Assembly (NCBI RefSeq): GCF_004005945.1
Contig: NZ_SACS01000009.1
Coordinates: 62,001 to 126,000, forward strand
Source of the DNA: Rheinheimera riviphila
Lineage (GTDB): Bacteria > Pseudomonadota > Gammaproteobacteria > Enterobacterales > Alteromonadaceae
Reading direction: 5' to 3'
DNA length: 64,000 bases
Made by a program: the position numbers and the translations under genes. Of the stretch, positions 47,415 to 56,589 are shown in pieces; position 1 is the stretch's first letter, and the number at the start of each line of letters is the position of its first letter. Under the pieces are notes generated by a model. That model made no database searches and was not told where the DNA came from. It saw nothing but the letters and a program-made list of their open reading frames with translations.

Positions 47415-48671
47415 TTAAAGACTTTCTGACGCTTGTTCCGGCAAAGTTTCAGCGGCATTCTTTTGCTGATAGCGCTGCGCGTAGCTGAAAATCAGCATAC
47501 TGATACAACTAAACACTAAAAAGCCTCCGGTCACCGGAAACAAAGTCCCGTTATACATTTGCCCAATCACGGTGCCAATCACCATCGACATAATTGACGA
47601 GGTCGAACCAATAATGGCTGCAGCGATACCGGCGACATGCCCCATCGGTTCCATCGCCATGGCATTGATATTGCCAAACACCAGCCCAAAACAGAAAAAC
47701 AGCACTGATGCATAAATCACAAACATCCATAGCTGCACTTCGACACTCAGGTGTACCACTAAAAACAGCGCTGAGCTGCCAATAATGCCCCAAATAGCCA
47801 GCTTGGCTAAGTGTTGCATCCCCAGTTTTTGCACCAGCTGAGAATTCACCAGCGAGGCCGCGCCAAACACAATCGCCAATAACCCAAAGTAAAATACAAA
47901 CATCTCGCCGGTTTTAAATAAGTCCTGGAATATTTGCTGTGACGAATTCAGATAACCGATAAAACTGCCAAAAAACAAGCCCATACAAATCATGTAGCAA
48001 ACCGTAGGCACGTTGCTGATGACTTCTTTAAAACCTTCGGCGAATCCCTTGCTACTCATCGGAATGCGGTGCGCTTTGGGCAAAGTTTCTTCCAGTCGGA
48101 AGAAAATCCACACCGCAATCATCAAGGCGTAAAACACATACAGCACAAAAATGTCGCGCCAATTGCTGATCCACATCACGGCCTGACCCAGACTCGGCGC
48201 CAACGCTGGCACCATCACAAAAATCATCATCACCAGTGACATAATCCGCGCCATATCATTGCCGGCGTATTTATCACGCACGATTGAAATCGCTGACACA
48301 TAAGGCCCTGATACACCGAGCCCCTGGATAAACCGACCGAGCAATAAGGTATTGATATCGGTGGCAACATAACAAAGTACGGTGCCGGCTAAAAACAGCA
48401 ATATACCGCCATACAGCACTTTTTTGCGGCCGGTGGCGTCCGATAACGGGCCACAAATCAGTTGGCCGATGGCCATCCCAAAAAACAACGCACTCACCAC
48501 ATACTGCGCCTGATTCGGATGCGCCAGCACGATGTAGGCGCGAATGGCGTCCAGTGCTGGTAATAATGCATCAATCGATATCGCGACAATCGACATCAAT
48601 AGCGCCACCAACAAGGTAAATTCGCCGGTCGAAATGCGCGAGGTAGGCGCATGGGTAGAATAATCAGCCAT
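47415..48671 (-). CDS. MFS transporter, Bcr/CflA drug-efflux type
   Basis: About 418 residues, 12 membrane segments. The motif A-like loop GPLSDATGRKKVLYGG follows the second segment, and RFIQGLGVSGPYVSAISIVRDKY is typical of the DHA1 Bcr/CflA group, which exports bicyclomycin, chloramphenicol-like compounds or amino acids. ATG 48671 (MADYSTHAP) fits the short cytoplasmic start of homologues; the frame is open back to 48758. Substrate is not predictable from sequence. Confidence 0.88.
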   Translation of the reverse strand: MADYSTHAPTSRISTGEFTLLVALLMSIVAISIDALLPALDAIRAYIVLAHPNQAQYVVSALFFGMAIGQLICGPLSDATGRKKVLYGGILLFLAGTVLCYVATDINTLLLGRFIQGLGVSGPYVSAISIVRDKYAGNDMARIMSLVMMIFVMVPALAPSLGQAVMWISNWRDIFVLYVFYALMIAVWIFFRLEETLPKAHRIPMSSKGFAEGFKEVISNVPTVCYMICMGLFFGSFIGYLNSSQQIFQDLFKTGEMFVFYFGLLAIVFGAASLVNSQLVQKLGMQHLAKLAIWGIIGSSALFLVVHLSVEVQLWMFVIYASVLFFCFGLVFGNINAMAMEPMGHVAGIAAAIIGSTSSIMSMVIGTVIGQMYNGTLFPVTGGFLVFSCISMLIFSYAQRYQQKNAAETLPEQASESL

Positions 48672-48829
48672 CAGCAGTGTTCCGTTAGATTGATAAAACA
48701 GGGGATCCAGCAAAATGCCATGATATACCCAAAAGGATGGCAGTTGCATGGTGTTCAATCGCAGCAGGACTGGTCATGGTCGACGCCGCAGGGGCAGCAC
48801 GGACCCGCTATTTTATTCAGCGGTAATTT

Positions 48830-49564
48830 TTACTCGATGACATGGGGCCATAAATCAGCCTTTTGCAGTTCAATGATGGCTTGATTAATTTCTTCCTGGC
48901 GTTGAAACAGTGATGATTTTCGGCTTAACGCCAGATAAACCGGGGTTTTTGACAACATCAGCGGTGTAATGACGATATTTTGATAATTCGAAAAGTTTTC
49001 GATGGCATAACGCAGGTAATCCTGCTCTTCAATTACCCCTTGCGCCCGGCCTTTAACAACCAGTTCATTTTTAGCGCGTCGATCAGCAACTTCAATAAAC
49101 TTTTCAACGTAGCGGGGGTCAAATCTGATTTTTTCAAAAGCAACGCCAAGATAACTGCCTTTGGTCAACGCAATGCGGCCAGGGAAGTGCAACAGCTCCG
49201 CCAGTGAATTGACCCCAAGCCATTCCGGATAGGATTTATGTACACCGACCACCAGCACTTCCAGTTGATGCGGTGCCAGAAATAACATGGTTTTGTTGCG
49301 GCTGTCGGTTTTGGTCAGATTAAAAATAAAGTCCAGTTCACCTTGCTCGACCAGCTTTAAAGCCCGGCCAAAAGGGGCATCGAGGTATTCGACCTGACAA
49401 TTCAGCTTGGCGGCGAGCCGCTCTGACAACACCACACGACTACCTTGCCATGCTTGATCCTGAAAATATGAATACGGCGGAAATTCGTTGACCTGCACCT
49501 TCATCACGCACGCTGACAAGGGCGCAAAATGTAACAAGGTGAAAATAATCAGCCAGAATTTCAT
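48830..49564 (-). CDS. periplasmic solute-binding protein (SBP_bac_3 family)
   Basis: About 244 residues. The signal peptide ends near PLSAC, which could be a signal peptidase I or a weak lipobox site. The mature domain begins with KVQVNEFPPYSYF, the typical start of amino-acid-type binding domains, followed by the EQGELDFIFNLTKTDSR segment. No ABC permease or ATPase gene is nearby, so it may be an orphan binding protein or sensor-like protein. Oriented with the MFS gene, 158 bp upstream of it. Confidence 0.8.
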   Translation of the reverse strand: MKFWLIIFTLLHFAPLSACVMKVQVNEFPPYSYFQDQAWQGSRVVLSERLAAKLNCQVEYLDAPFGRALKLVEQGELDFIFNLTKTDSRNKTMLFLAPHQLEVLVVGVHKSYPEWLGVNSLAELLHFPGRIALTKGSYLGVAFEKIRFDPRYVEKFIEVADRRAKNELVVKGRAQGVIEEQDYLRYAIENFSNYQNIVITPLMLSKTPVYLALSRKSSLFQRQEEINQAIIELQKADLWPHVIE

Positions 49565-49730
49565 CAAATCGCGGCATCAGAAAAGAGCGGATAACTGCAA
49601 CTTAGCAGAGCGAACGCGATGATACAAGCCCGTGGTACCAGCTGGTTGGCAGCTCATATCAGCATTGAAATGAGGGAATCTTCTGTTGACACTGGAAATT
49701 TCCGGCAGCAGTCCCCATAACCTATGTTTC

Positions 49731-49759
49731 GGAACCTATCTACCCACACAAGGTCAGAT
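49731..49759 (+). promoter_or_regulatory. possible sigmaE-type promoter
   Basis: GGAACC at 49731-49736 and TCAGAT at 49754-49759 with a 17-bp spacer resemble the extracytoplasmic-stress (RpoE) pattern GGAACTT/TCTGA. It lies 28 bp upstream of the start of a small membrane protein. Confidence 0.35.
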
Positions 49760-49787
49760 AGCCAGCAGTTAATTTTTGAGGTAGATA

Positions 49788-50189
49788 ATGAAAGGATCCT
49801 GGCAAAGTGGTGCGCCACGTATGCAGTTTCAGTTTGGGCAGGGCAAAAAGCCCGGATTTTTAAGTCTGATTGTTATCGCCTTAGCACTAGGCTTATCTCT
49901 GGTGTTCGGTATTGGTTTACTGATGATCGCCGCGACTTTACTGGTGCTGATGTTGCCGTGGCTGTGGTGGAAAAAACGTAAGTTAATCGAACGGATGCGA
50001 CAAGCGCAGGCTGCTTATCAGGCGCAGCAACAAGATCCGGCTGCTTCCGGTGTGATCATCGAAGGCGAAGTTATTGCAAGTGAAGGGGGGCAGCGTGAGA
50101 CGTCAGGTTCGGCGTCCACCGCCAAATCGCAGACGCTTTATGTGCAGGGCGTAACGATTGAGCAAGATAGCTCCGATCCTGTCAAATAA
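49788..50189 (+). CDS. small membrane protein, function unknown
   Basis: 133 residues. The N-terminal 24 residues are Gln/Gly-rich. Two adjacent hydrophobic segments (about 24-60) form a hairpin ending WLWWKKRK, followed by a soluble, Gln- and Ser-rich tail including GVIIEGEVIAS. GAGGT is the ribosome binding site. Both ends are predicted to be cytoplasmic. No family recognised. A sigmaE-like promoter upstream would fit envelope stress, but this is a hypothesis. Confidence 0.65.
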   Translation: MKGSWQSGAPRMQFQFGQGKKPGFLSLIVIALALGLSLVFGIGLLMIAATLLVLMLPWLWWKKRKLIERMRQAQAAYQAQQQDPAASGVIIEGEVIASEGGQRETSGSASTAKSQTLYVQGVTIEQDSSDPVK

Positions 50190-50300
50190 CAGTGCAGACA
50201 CCTCAAAAACAGCGGACCCAAAGCTTGCTATGCGTGGGTCTATCGCTGTCGTTACCGGTCTTTTTTATCTGTAAAAGCCTTAAAATCAGCGCGCTGCCAA

Positions 50301-50309
50301 TGATATACT
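50301..50309 (+). promoter_or_regulatory. extended -10 promoter of the YdiJ-like gene
   Basis: TGATATACT is an extended -10 (TG-N-TATACT) without a good -35. It lies 35 bp upstream of the ATG. Confidence 0.5.
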
Positions 50310-50344
50310 CGGGGCAACTTCACTAAGTTGCAGTAACCAGAGCG

Positions 50345-53300
50345 ATGATCCCAAAGTTAACTCCTGAACAGTCCTTGCCAGCTTGTGTATTGGCGTTTCG
50401 TGATGCGTTAGTCGCCGCTGGTTTTAGCGGTGATATTGAAACCAGTTACGCCGCACGGCTGGCAGTTGCAACCGATAACAGTGTCTATCAGGCGTTACCG
50501 CAGGCGGTATTACTGCCGAAAACCTTATCAGACTTACAAACCATCACCACACTTGGTCAAAGCCCGGCTTTTAGCGGCTTAAAATTCAGTCCACGTGGCG
50601 GCGGCACCGGCACGAACGGTCAGGCATTGACCGAACACCTGGTGGTTGATGTATCGCGCCATCTGCGGCAAATTCTGGAGTTTAATCCAGAAGAGCGTTG
50701 GGTGCGGGTGGAAGCCGGGGTGATTAAAGACCAGCTGAACGCCTTTTTAAAACCACATGGTTTTTTCTTTGCGCCGGATCTGTCAACGTCCAACCGGGCG
50801 ACGATTGGCGGCATGGTCAGCACCGATGCTTCAGGGCAAGGCTCGTTAGTGTATGGCAAAACCAGTGATCATGTGCTGGCACTAAAATCAGTACTTGTTG
50901 ACGGTACCGTGCTGGATACCGCGCCAATGCCTCGCGCAGAGGCTGAAACGCTCGCGGCTGAGCCAAACCGTATTGGCGCCATTTATCGTCAGGTTTTACA
51001 AAGTACGTTGGATTATCGCGAGCAAATCCAAACCAAATTCCCCCGTTTAAACCGTTTTTTAACCGGCTACGATTTAGAACATGTCTGGAATGAACAGCTT
51101 ACCGAATTTGATTTAGGCCGGGTGATCACCGGCGCAGAGGGCTCGTTGGGGTTTGTGGTCGAAGCCAAACTGAATATCACGCCAATTGCACCTTACAAGT
51201 GTTTGATTAACGTTAAATATGACAGCTTTGAAAGTGCCTTACGCAACGCGCCGTTTTTGGTGGCAGCCCGCGCCACGTCGGTTGAAACCGTCGACAGTAA
51301 AGTACTGGATTTAGCCCGTAACGATATCATCTGGCATCAGGTCAAAAGCTACATCGAAGATGTGCCGGGTAAAACCATGTTTGGCCTGAATATGGTCGAA
51401 TATAACGCTGAAAACGAAGCTGACATGCAAGACAAAGTGCAGACGCTGGAGCTGCGTTTGCAACAAGCGGTCGCCAATGGCGAAAGTGGCATCATTGGTT
51501 ATCAGCTGACCTACGATTTAAACGGCATCTCGCAAATTTACGCGATGCGTAAAAAAGCGGTGGGATTACTCGGTAACGCCAAAGGTACGCAAAAGCCGGT
51601 GCCTTTTACTGAAGATACCGCAGTGCCACCAGAAAACCTGGCTGATTTTATTATGGAATTCAGGGCGCTGCTCGATAGTCATCAGCTGACATACGGCATG
51701 TTTGGCCATGTCGACGCCGGCGTGTTGCATGTGCGGCCAGCGCTCGATATGACCGATCCGGCACAGGAAGTCTTGCTACGCCAGGTTTCCGATCAAGTGG
51801 TCGCGCTGACTGCCAAATACGGTGGTTTGATGTGGGGCGAACACGGTAAAGGTTATCGCAGTGAATATGGCCCGGCGTTTTTTGGTGAGACCTTATTTAA
51901 TGAACTGCGGAAAATTAAAGCGGCCTTTGATCCGGACAACCGAATGAATCCGGGTAAGATTTGTACGCCCTGGCAGAGTAATGACGAATTAGTCAGTGTT
52001 GATGGCGTGAAACGCGGTTATTTCGACCGGCAAATTCCGGTAACGGTGCGGCAGAGCTTTGACAGCGCCGCCAATTGTAACGGTAACGGCCTGTGTTTTA
52101 ACTACGAAGAAAACTCGCCGATGTGTCCGTCGAGCAAAATCACCAAAGATCGCCAGCATAGCCCAAAAGGTCGTGCTGGTCTGATGCGCGAGTGGCTGCG
52201 TTTGATGTCAAAGCAGGGCGTCGATGTGCTGGCACAAGAGCAACAGTTGCTGGAGTGCGGAACTGGAATAGGAAATCTTTGGCAAAAAGCCCGCAACAGC
52301 TGGCGCAAACAACGGGGCGAACAGGATTTTTCGCACGAAGTGATGGCGGCGATGGAAGGATGTCTGGCCTGTAAAGCCTGCGCCGGGCAGTGTCCCATCA
52401 AAGTGGATGTGCCTTCGTTCCGATCAAGGTTTTTGCAGCTGTATCACAGCCGTTATCTGCGACCGCTGAAAGATTATGTGGTGGCTGGCATCGAGCAATC
52501 AGCACCGAAGCTTGCGAAATTTCCAAGGTTGGTTAATGGCGGTTTGAATCTGGCGCCAACCAAGTTTTTACTCGAAAAAACGGTGGGTTATGTCGATTCA
52601 CCACTATTGTCGGTGCCGACCTTGGCGCAGCAGCTGGATGGCCAGTTTGCGTTTGATTTAGTCAAGCTGCAGGCCATGTCCGAAGCCGAACGGCAACAAG
52701 TGGTGCTATTGGTGCAAGACCCTTTCACCAGTTTTTATGAAGCAGAACTGGTGGCTGACGCGTTGGCGTTGTTGCAAAAACTTGGTTTTAAGCCACAGTT
52801 GCTGCCGTTTTTACCCAATGGTAAACCACAACATGTGAAAGGCTTTTTACGCGAGTTTGCAAAAACAGCAGCGACTGCGGCGCAGTTTCTGAATCAGTTG
52901 TCGGTGCTGAATGTGCCTTTATTGGGGCTCGATGCTTCTTTGGTGCTGGTGTATCGCGACGAATATGTCAAAGCGCTGGGTCAAAAACGCGGCGACTTTA
53001 GCGTCCAGTTGTTTCATGAATGGCTGGTGCAGCAAGCGTTGCCGGCGGTGCAGCAATCCGGTGATGGTCAGGTGCCCTTTAAGTTGTTTGCACATTGCAC
53101 TGAAAAAACCGCTTTACCCACCACCGAAAAAAACTGGCAACAAATTTATCATGCCTTCGGTGTCAAGCTGGACGTGGTAGCCGTCGGTTGTTGTGGGATG
53201 GCCGGCACTTATGGCCACGAAGTACAAAATCAGGCCAATAGCAGGGCATTATATGATTTAAGCTGGCAACAACATGTGCAGCAATCCAATGTATCCAGGA

Positions 53301-53398
53301 TGTTGGTGACTGGTTTTTCCTGTCGCAGCCAGGTGAAACGCTATGAAGGCAGTAAACCTTTGCATCCATTGCAGCAGTTGTTGCGGTTGTTGTCCTAG
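50345..53398 (+). CDS. ydiJ: YdiJ-like FAD-binding and 4Fe-4S dehydrogenase
   Basis: 1017 residues, matching the length of E. coli YdiJ. Order: FAD-binding PCMH domain (PRGGGTGTNGQAL near 80, PDLSTSNRATIGGMVSTDASG near 140, GAEGSLGFV near 265), FAD-linked oxidase C-terminal domain (MFGHVDAGVLHVRP, HGKGYRSEY), then Fe-S ligands in CNGNGLCFNYEENSPMC and EGCLACKACAGQCPIKVDVP, and a C-terminal Cys-rich CCG-type domain (VGCCGMAGTYGHE). Family members oxidise D-2-hydroxy acids; YdiJ is reported to act on D-2-hydroxyglutarate. The electron acceptor is probably a quinone. Single gene with its own promoter. Confidence 0.92.
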   Translation: MIPKLTPEQSLPACVLAFRDALVAAGFSGDIETSYAARLAVATDNSVYQALPQAVLLPKTLSDLQTITTLGQSPAFSGLKFSPRGGGTGTNGQALTEHLVVDVSRHLRQILEFNPEERWVRVEAGVIKDQLNAFLKPHGFFFAPDLSTSNRATIGGMVSTDASGQGSLVYGKTSDHVLALKSVLVDGTVLDTAPMPRAEAETLAAEPNRIGAIYRQVLQSTLDYREQIQTKFPRLNRFLTGYDLEHVWNEQLTEFDLGRVITGAEGSLGFVVEAKLNITPIAPYKCLINVKYDSFESALRNAPFLVAARATSVETVDSKVLDLARNDIIWHQVKSYIEDVPGKTMFGLNMVEYNAENEADMQDKVQTLELRLQQAVANGESGIIGYQLTYDLNGISQIYAMRKKAVGLLGNAKGTQKPVPFTEDTAVPPENLADFIMEFRALLDSHQLTYGMFGHVDAGVLHVRPALDMTDPAQEVLLRQVSDQVVALTAKYGGLMWGEHGKGYRSEYGPAFFGETLFNELRKIKAAFDPDNRMNPGKICTPWQSNDELVSVDGVKRGYFDRQIPVTVRQSFDSAANCNGNGLCFNYEENSPMCPSSKITKDRQHSPKGRAGLMREWLRLMSKQGVDVLAQEQQLLECGTGIGNLWQKARNSWRKQRGEQDFSHEVMAAMEGCLACKACAGQCPIKVDVPSFRSRFLQLYHSRYLRPLKDYVVAGIEQSAPKLAKFPRLVNGGLNLAPTKFLLEKTVGYVDSPLLSVPTLAQQLDGQFAFDLVKLQAMSEAERQQVVLLVQDPFTSFYEAELVADALALLQKLGFKPQLLPFLPNGKPQHVKGFLREFAKTAATAAQFLNQLSVLNVPLLGLDASLVLVYRDEYVKALGQKRGDFSVQLFHEWLVQQALPAVQQSGDGQVPFKLFAHCTEKTALPTTEKNWQQIYHAFGVKLDVVAVGCCGMAGTYGHEVQNQANSRALYDLSWQQHVQQSNVSRMLVTGFSCRSQVKRYEGSKPLHPLQQLLRLLS

Positions 53399-53441
53399 CT
53401 AAAACGGCAATAGCCGAACAAATGTAAATTTTAGTTACAAA

Positions 53442-53473
53442 GTAGCCAAAGTTATCTGCTTAACCTTGGCTAC
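53442..53473. promoter_or_regulatory. large dyad upstream of the VOC gene
   Basis: GTAGCCAAAGTTA (53442-53454) pairs with TAACCTTGGCTAC (53461-53473) with one mismatch around TCTGCT. It lacks a T tail, so it is either an operator, a poor terminator of the preceding gene, or a leader structure. Confidence 0.5.
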
Positions 53474-53510
53474 ACTCAATGTTTTGGCCATCAAAACAGG
53501 GAGAACCTTA

Positions 53511-53891
53511 ATGTCTGCATCTAATCCAAATCCGGTCGGCTGGTTTGAAATTCCAGCCACTGATCTCGCCGCTAGTCAAAAATTTTATCAAGCCATCTTA
53601 CAGATTGAATTTACTATTCTCGAAATGCCGCCTTACACCATGGCGATGTTTGCCGCGGATCACTGTCAGCCTGGCTGCGGTGGTGCTTTGGTGGTCGGCC
53701 CGGAAACCGTGCCATCGGCCAGCGGTACTACGGTTTATTTTCAATCTGAAGATTGCGCAGCGGTAATTGGCAGAGTCGCAGCAGCGGGCGGCACTGTGCT
53801 GATGGAAAAAACCAGTATTGGTGAGCATGGTTTTATCGGTATGTTTTTAGACCCAGCCGGGAATAAGCTGGGTGTTCATAGCATGCAATAA
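53511..53891 (+). CDS. VOC-family (glyoxalase/bleomycin-resistance fold) protein
   Basis: 126 residues. It begins GWFEIPATDLAASQKFY, the classic start of the VOC beta-alpha-beta module, and ends FLDPAGNKLGVHS, the conserved second-module strand with metal-ligand-type Glu replaced by Gly-Val-His. GGALVVG and GTTVYFQSEDC lie in between. The function cannot be assigned; many are small-molecule dioxygenase-like or resistance proteins. GGGAG precedes the ATG, and a terminator follows. Confidence 0.85.
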   Translation: MSASNPNPVGWFEIPATDLAASQKFYQAILQIEFTILEMPPYTMAMFAADHCQPGCGGALVVGPETVPSASGTTVYFQSEDCAAVIGRVAAAGGTVLMEKTSIGEHGFIGMFLDPAGNKLGVHSMQ

Positions 53892-53923
53892 GGCTATAAA
53901 TGTCTCTTAAAATAGCGCCATAA

Positions 53924-53958
53924 AAAAACGCCAGGCTTTTATCAAGACTGGCGTTTTT
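53924..53958. terminator. bidirectional terminator between the VOC gene and the TonB receptor
   Basis: AAAAACGCCAG (53924-53934) pairs with CTGGCGTTTTT (53948-53958). A and T runs allow use on both strands. Confidence 0.88.
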
Positions 53959-53978
53959 GTCGGTGCAGAAAAAAATGC

Positions 53979-56357
53979 TTAGAAGCGGGCAGTGACACCC
54001 AACGTCAAAGCGCGACCAGGCAGCGGCGCATCTTCTTTGATAAACGAACTATGTGCATAGCCAAGTTTGTCAGTAAGATTAGTCCCTTTGATAAAGGCCG
54101 TCATATCGATTGACGCTAGGTCAAAGTAATAGCTCAGGCTGGCATCAATACTGGTGTAAGACGCTGTTGCCGACTCAAATTCCGATACTTTATCCTGGCG
54201 GGCGTAATGGGTGGCGCCAAGGTTGGCACTCCATTGCTCAGCCTGATACTGATACTCAACACCGGCTTTGATTGGCGGAATACGCGGTAAATCACCGCCA
54301 TCTTTTAAACTGGCCCGCACCGAATCGGCAAACAATGACACTTGCTGCGCGGTATTTAACTGATAAGCCAGCGCAAATTCCAGGCCGTACATCCGCACAT
54401 CACGTTGTTGATACTGATAAATATCATAATCACCATGTGCGTGGTCGTGTGCATCTTCATCTGCATGCTCGCCGTGATCATGCGCTGCCAAGTCTTCCAT
54501 CGTCAGACCGGTATTGGCCTGATAAAGGTAGTTGTCGATTTGGTTATAGAAGAAGTTATAACTAAAGGTCAGATCACCATCGATTTTGCGAAAACCGATA
54601 TCGATATTGTTGGCCGTTTCAGTTGGCATCTTGTTGGTATTTAACAAAATTTCGCCATCGTCATCCAGTTGATAAGCCAGACCCAGTTCATAGCTGCTGG
54701 TCGCAATATGAGCGCCGTTGGCGTAGATTTCGGCCGCTGAAGGTGCACGTTCTGAACGACTGACGCTAACGGCCCATTGATAACCTGGCACAAAATTCCA
54801 AACTAAACCGGCCGAAACGCTGGCGGCGGTGAATTTTGCATAATCGCTGCCGTGATCTTCTTCATGACCTTCATCATGGTGTTCTTCGTGATCATGCGCC
54901 AATTCAATGGCATCAGCGCGATGTTTGGTCCGCTCAACACGAGCACCCAACTGCGCTGTCACTTCACCAAAAGTTTTTTCTTCCAGTAAAAACAAGGCGT
55001 AGCTATCAGAAACTGATGGCGGCGTAAAAGCTTCTTCACCAAAGGCCGCATAATCGTTACGTTGTTGGTGGACACCCAGCAAACCGTGCCAGCCCGCCAA
55101 TTCAATATGCTCAGCGCTTAACCGGTTTTCAAACGACTTGTTTTTAAAAGTGGTGCCGGCGATAGCTCCTTCCATTTCGATATGTTGATAATCGGTGTAA
55201 GCGCCGGTAAAACTCAGTGTTTCGATGCCGGAAATGGGTGAATAAATTTCACCAGCCAAACTCACCCGATCTTGTTTTACCGCCGCGTAAACACCTTCGT
55301 CGGCGGCTTCTGCATGGTCTTCGTGGCCTTCTTCTTCATGTTCATCACCATGCGCATGATGGCCGGGAATACCATACTGACTGTCGATATGACCAACTGA
55401 AACACCAAATAAACCCTGACTACCAACCCAACTTAAACCGCCATTCAGCGCCTGATTACCGAGCCAGGAATTAGCCAGTTTGTCGGCGGTTTCGCCTTCG
55501 TCATTGATGAAGGTTGGCACATCATGATCATTGCTTTGACGGTCAAAACCATCAAAGTGCCAAGCCAGCTGATCAGCAGAACCATCGTGGGTGAATGCCA
55601 GCGATTTTTCATCAGAAACGCTGTTAAAACGGCTGTCGAGAATCGTCTGTGGGGCGCGCAACTGGCGAGGAATGCGGTTGTCGACCACGTTGACCACACC
55701 GCCAATAGCGCCGCTGCCGTACAGTAAAGTTGCAGGGCCACGTAATACTTCAATTTGTTCGGTGGTGATAGCGTCCGCAGTAATGGCGTGATCCGGGCCC
55801 ACCCGTGACACGTCGCCGGTATCCAGACCGTTGCTGAGTAGTTTTACTCTTGGACCGTCCAGACCCCGAATGACCGGGCTCGCGGCGACCGGGCCGTAAT
55901 AATTACTATGCACGCCCGGTAGAGATTTTAAAGTTTCGCCAATGGTCGGTTCGGTTTTTACGGCTAAATCTTCGCCGCTTAATACGGAAACCGGATGCGC
56001 CATATCTAAATCGTAATGATGTAAACCGGAAGCTGATACTGCAATGCGTTCAATGCCGCCAGCGGTTAAGGCAATTTTCAGCTGTGCCTGGTCAGCTTTT
56101 ACAAATTGGTCGCCATAGCCTTTGGCGGCGATATGGAGTTCAGCATCCAACGGGCTTTGAATGGTAAATTCACCGGCGGCATTGGTATAGACATATTGCT
56201 GTCGACCGTGCACATGCACTTTCGCATTGGCAACTGGCTGGCCTTGACTATCGACCACCATACCCGTCACAGCTTGAGATTGCGCCTGCACCTGCAGCGA
56301 AAGACTGACCAGCAACGCCAATGCGGCTGGTTTAAATACCGAAGAGAGAACAGTCAT
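53979..56357 (-). CDS. TonB-dependent receptor with His-rich loops, probably zinc uptake
   Basis: About 792 residues. Signal peptide to about QVQA, then a carboxypeptidase-regulatory-like domain (VTGMVVDSQGQPVANAKVHV), a plug (GETLKSLPGVHSNYYGP, RVKLLSNGLDTGDVSR, IEVLRGPATLLYGSGAIGGVVNVVDNRIP) and a 22-strand barrel ending in ALTLGVTARF. Three extracellular loops are strings of His, Asp and Glu (about residues 329-352, 484-502 and 621-639), as in ZnuD-type zinc receptors. The palindrome ATGTTATAACAT at 56389-56400 could be part of a Zur-like site. Start at 56357 follows AAGGT; longer frame to 56432 is open. Confidence 0.9.
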   Translation of the reverse strand: MTVLSSVFKPAALALLVSLSLQVQAQSQAVTGMVVDSQGQPVANAKVHVHGRQQYVYTNAAGEFTIQSPLDAELHIAAKGYGDQFVKADQAQLKIALTAGGIERIAVSASGLHHYDLDMAHPVSVLSGEDLAVKTEPTIGETLKSLPGVHSNYYGPVAASPVIRGLDGPRVKLLSNGLDTGDVSRVGPDHAITADAITTEQIEVLRGPATLLYGSGAIGGVVNVVDNRIPRQLRAPQTILDSRFNSVSDEKSLAFTHDGSADQLAWHFDGFDRQSNDHDVPTFINDEGETADKLANSWLGNQALNGGLSWVGSQGLFGVSVGHIDSQYGIPGHHAHGDEHEEEGHEDHAEAADEGVYAAVKQDRVSLAGEIYSPISGIETLSFTGAYTDYQHIEMEGAIAGTTFKNKSFENRLSAEHIELAGWHGLLGVHQQRNDYAAFGEEAFTPPSVSDSYALFLLEEKTFGEVTAQLGARVERTKHRADAIELAHDHEEHHDEGHEEDHGSDYAKFTAASVSAGLVWNFVPGYQWAVSVSRSERAPSAAEIYANGAHIATSSYELGLAYQLDDDGEILLNTNKMPTETANNIDIGFRKIDGDLTFSYNFFYNQIDNYLYQANTGLTMEDLAAHDHGEHADEDAHDHAHGDYDIYQYQQRDVRMYGLEFALAYQLNTAQQVSLFADSVRASLKDGGDLPRIPPIKAGVEYQYQAEQWSANLGATHYARQDKVSEFESATASYTSIDASLSYYFDLASIDMTAFIKGTNLTDKLGYAHSSFIKEDAPLPGRALTLGVTARF

Positions 56358-56388
56358 CAGGACTACCTTTAAAAGAATATCGTTTGTG

Positions 56389-56400
56389 ATGTTATAACAT
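56389..56400 (-). promoter_or_regulatory. Zur-like palindrome upstream of the TonB receptor
   Basis: ATGTTATAACAT is a perfect 12-bp palindrome located 32-43 bp before the receptor ATG. It shares the ATGTTAT/ATAACAT arms of gammaproteobacterial zinc-repressor sites but lacks the usual central spacing, so the match is partial. Confidence 0.35.
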
Positions 56401-56589
56401 TTTACGGTGGCAACGCCGCTTTTGACAAGCACAGATTTTCCTGAGTACGACCAAACTCATTGATTTTGCGATAACAGGGCACTGATATTCAGAGCAAGAT
56501 TCTGCTTAAAGTGCAAAGAAAAACATGTCATCGCGACCAACGGCTGGCATACAATAGGCCGCGCTAAGCCACACAATTGCGGAGTATAA

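Noticed and set aside
47415-49564. Considered the MFS and solute-binding genes as a transport pair.
   Set aside because: The families do not work together mechanistically, and a 158-bp gap separates them. They are listed as separate genes.
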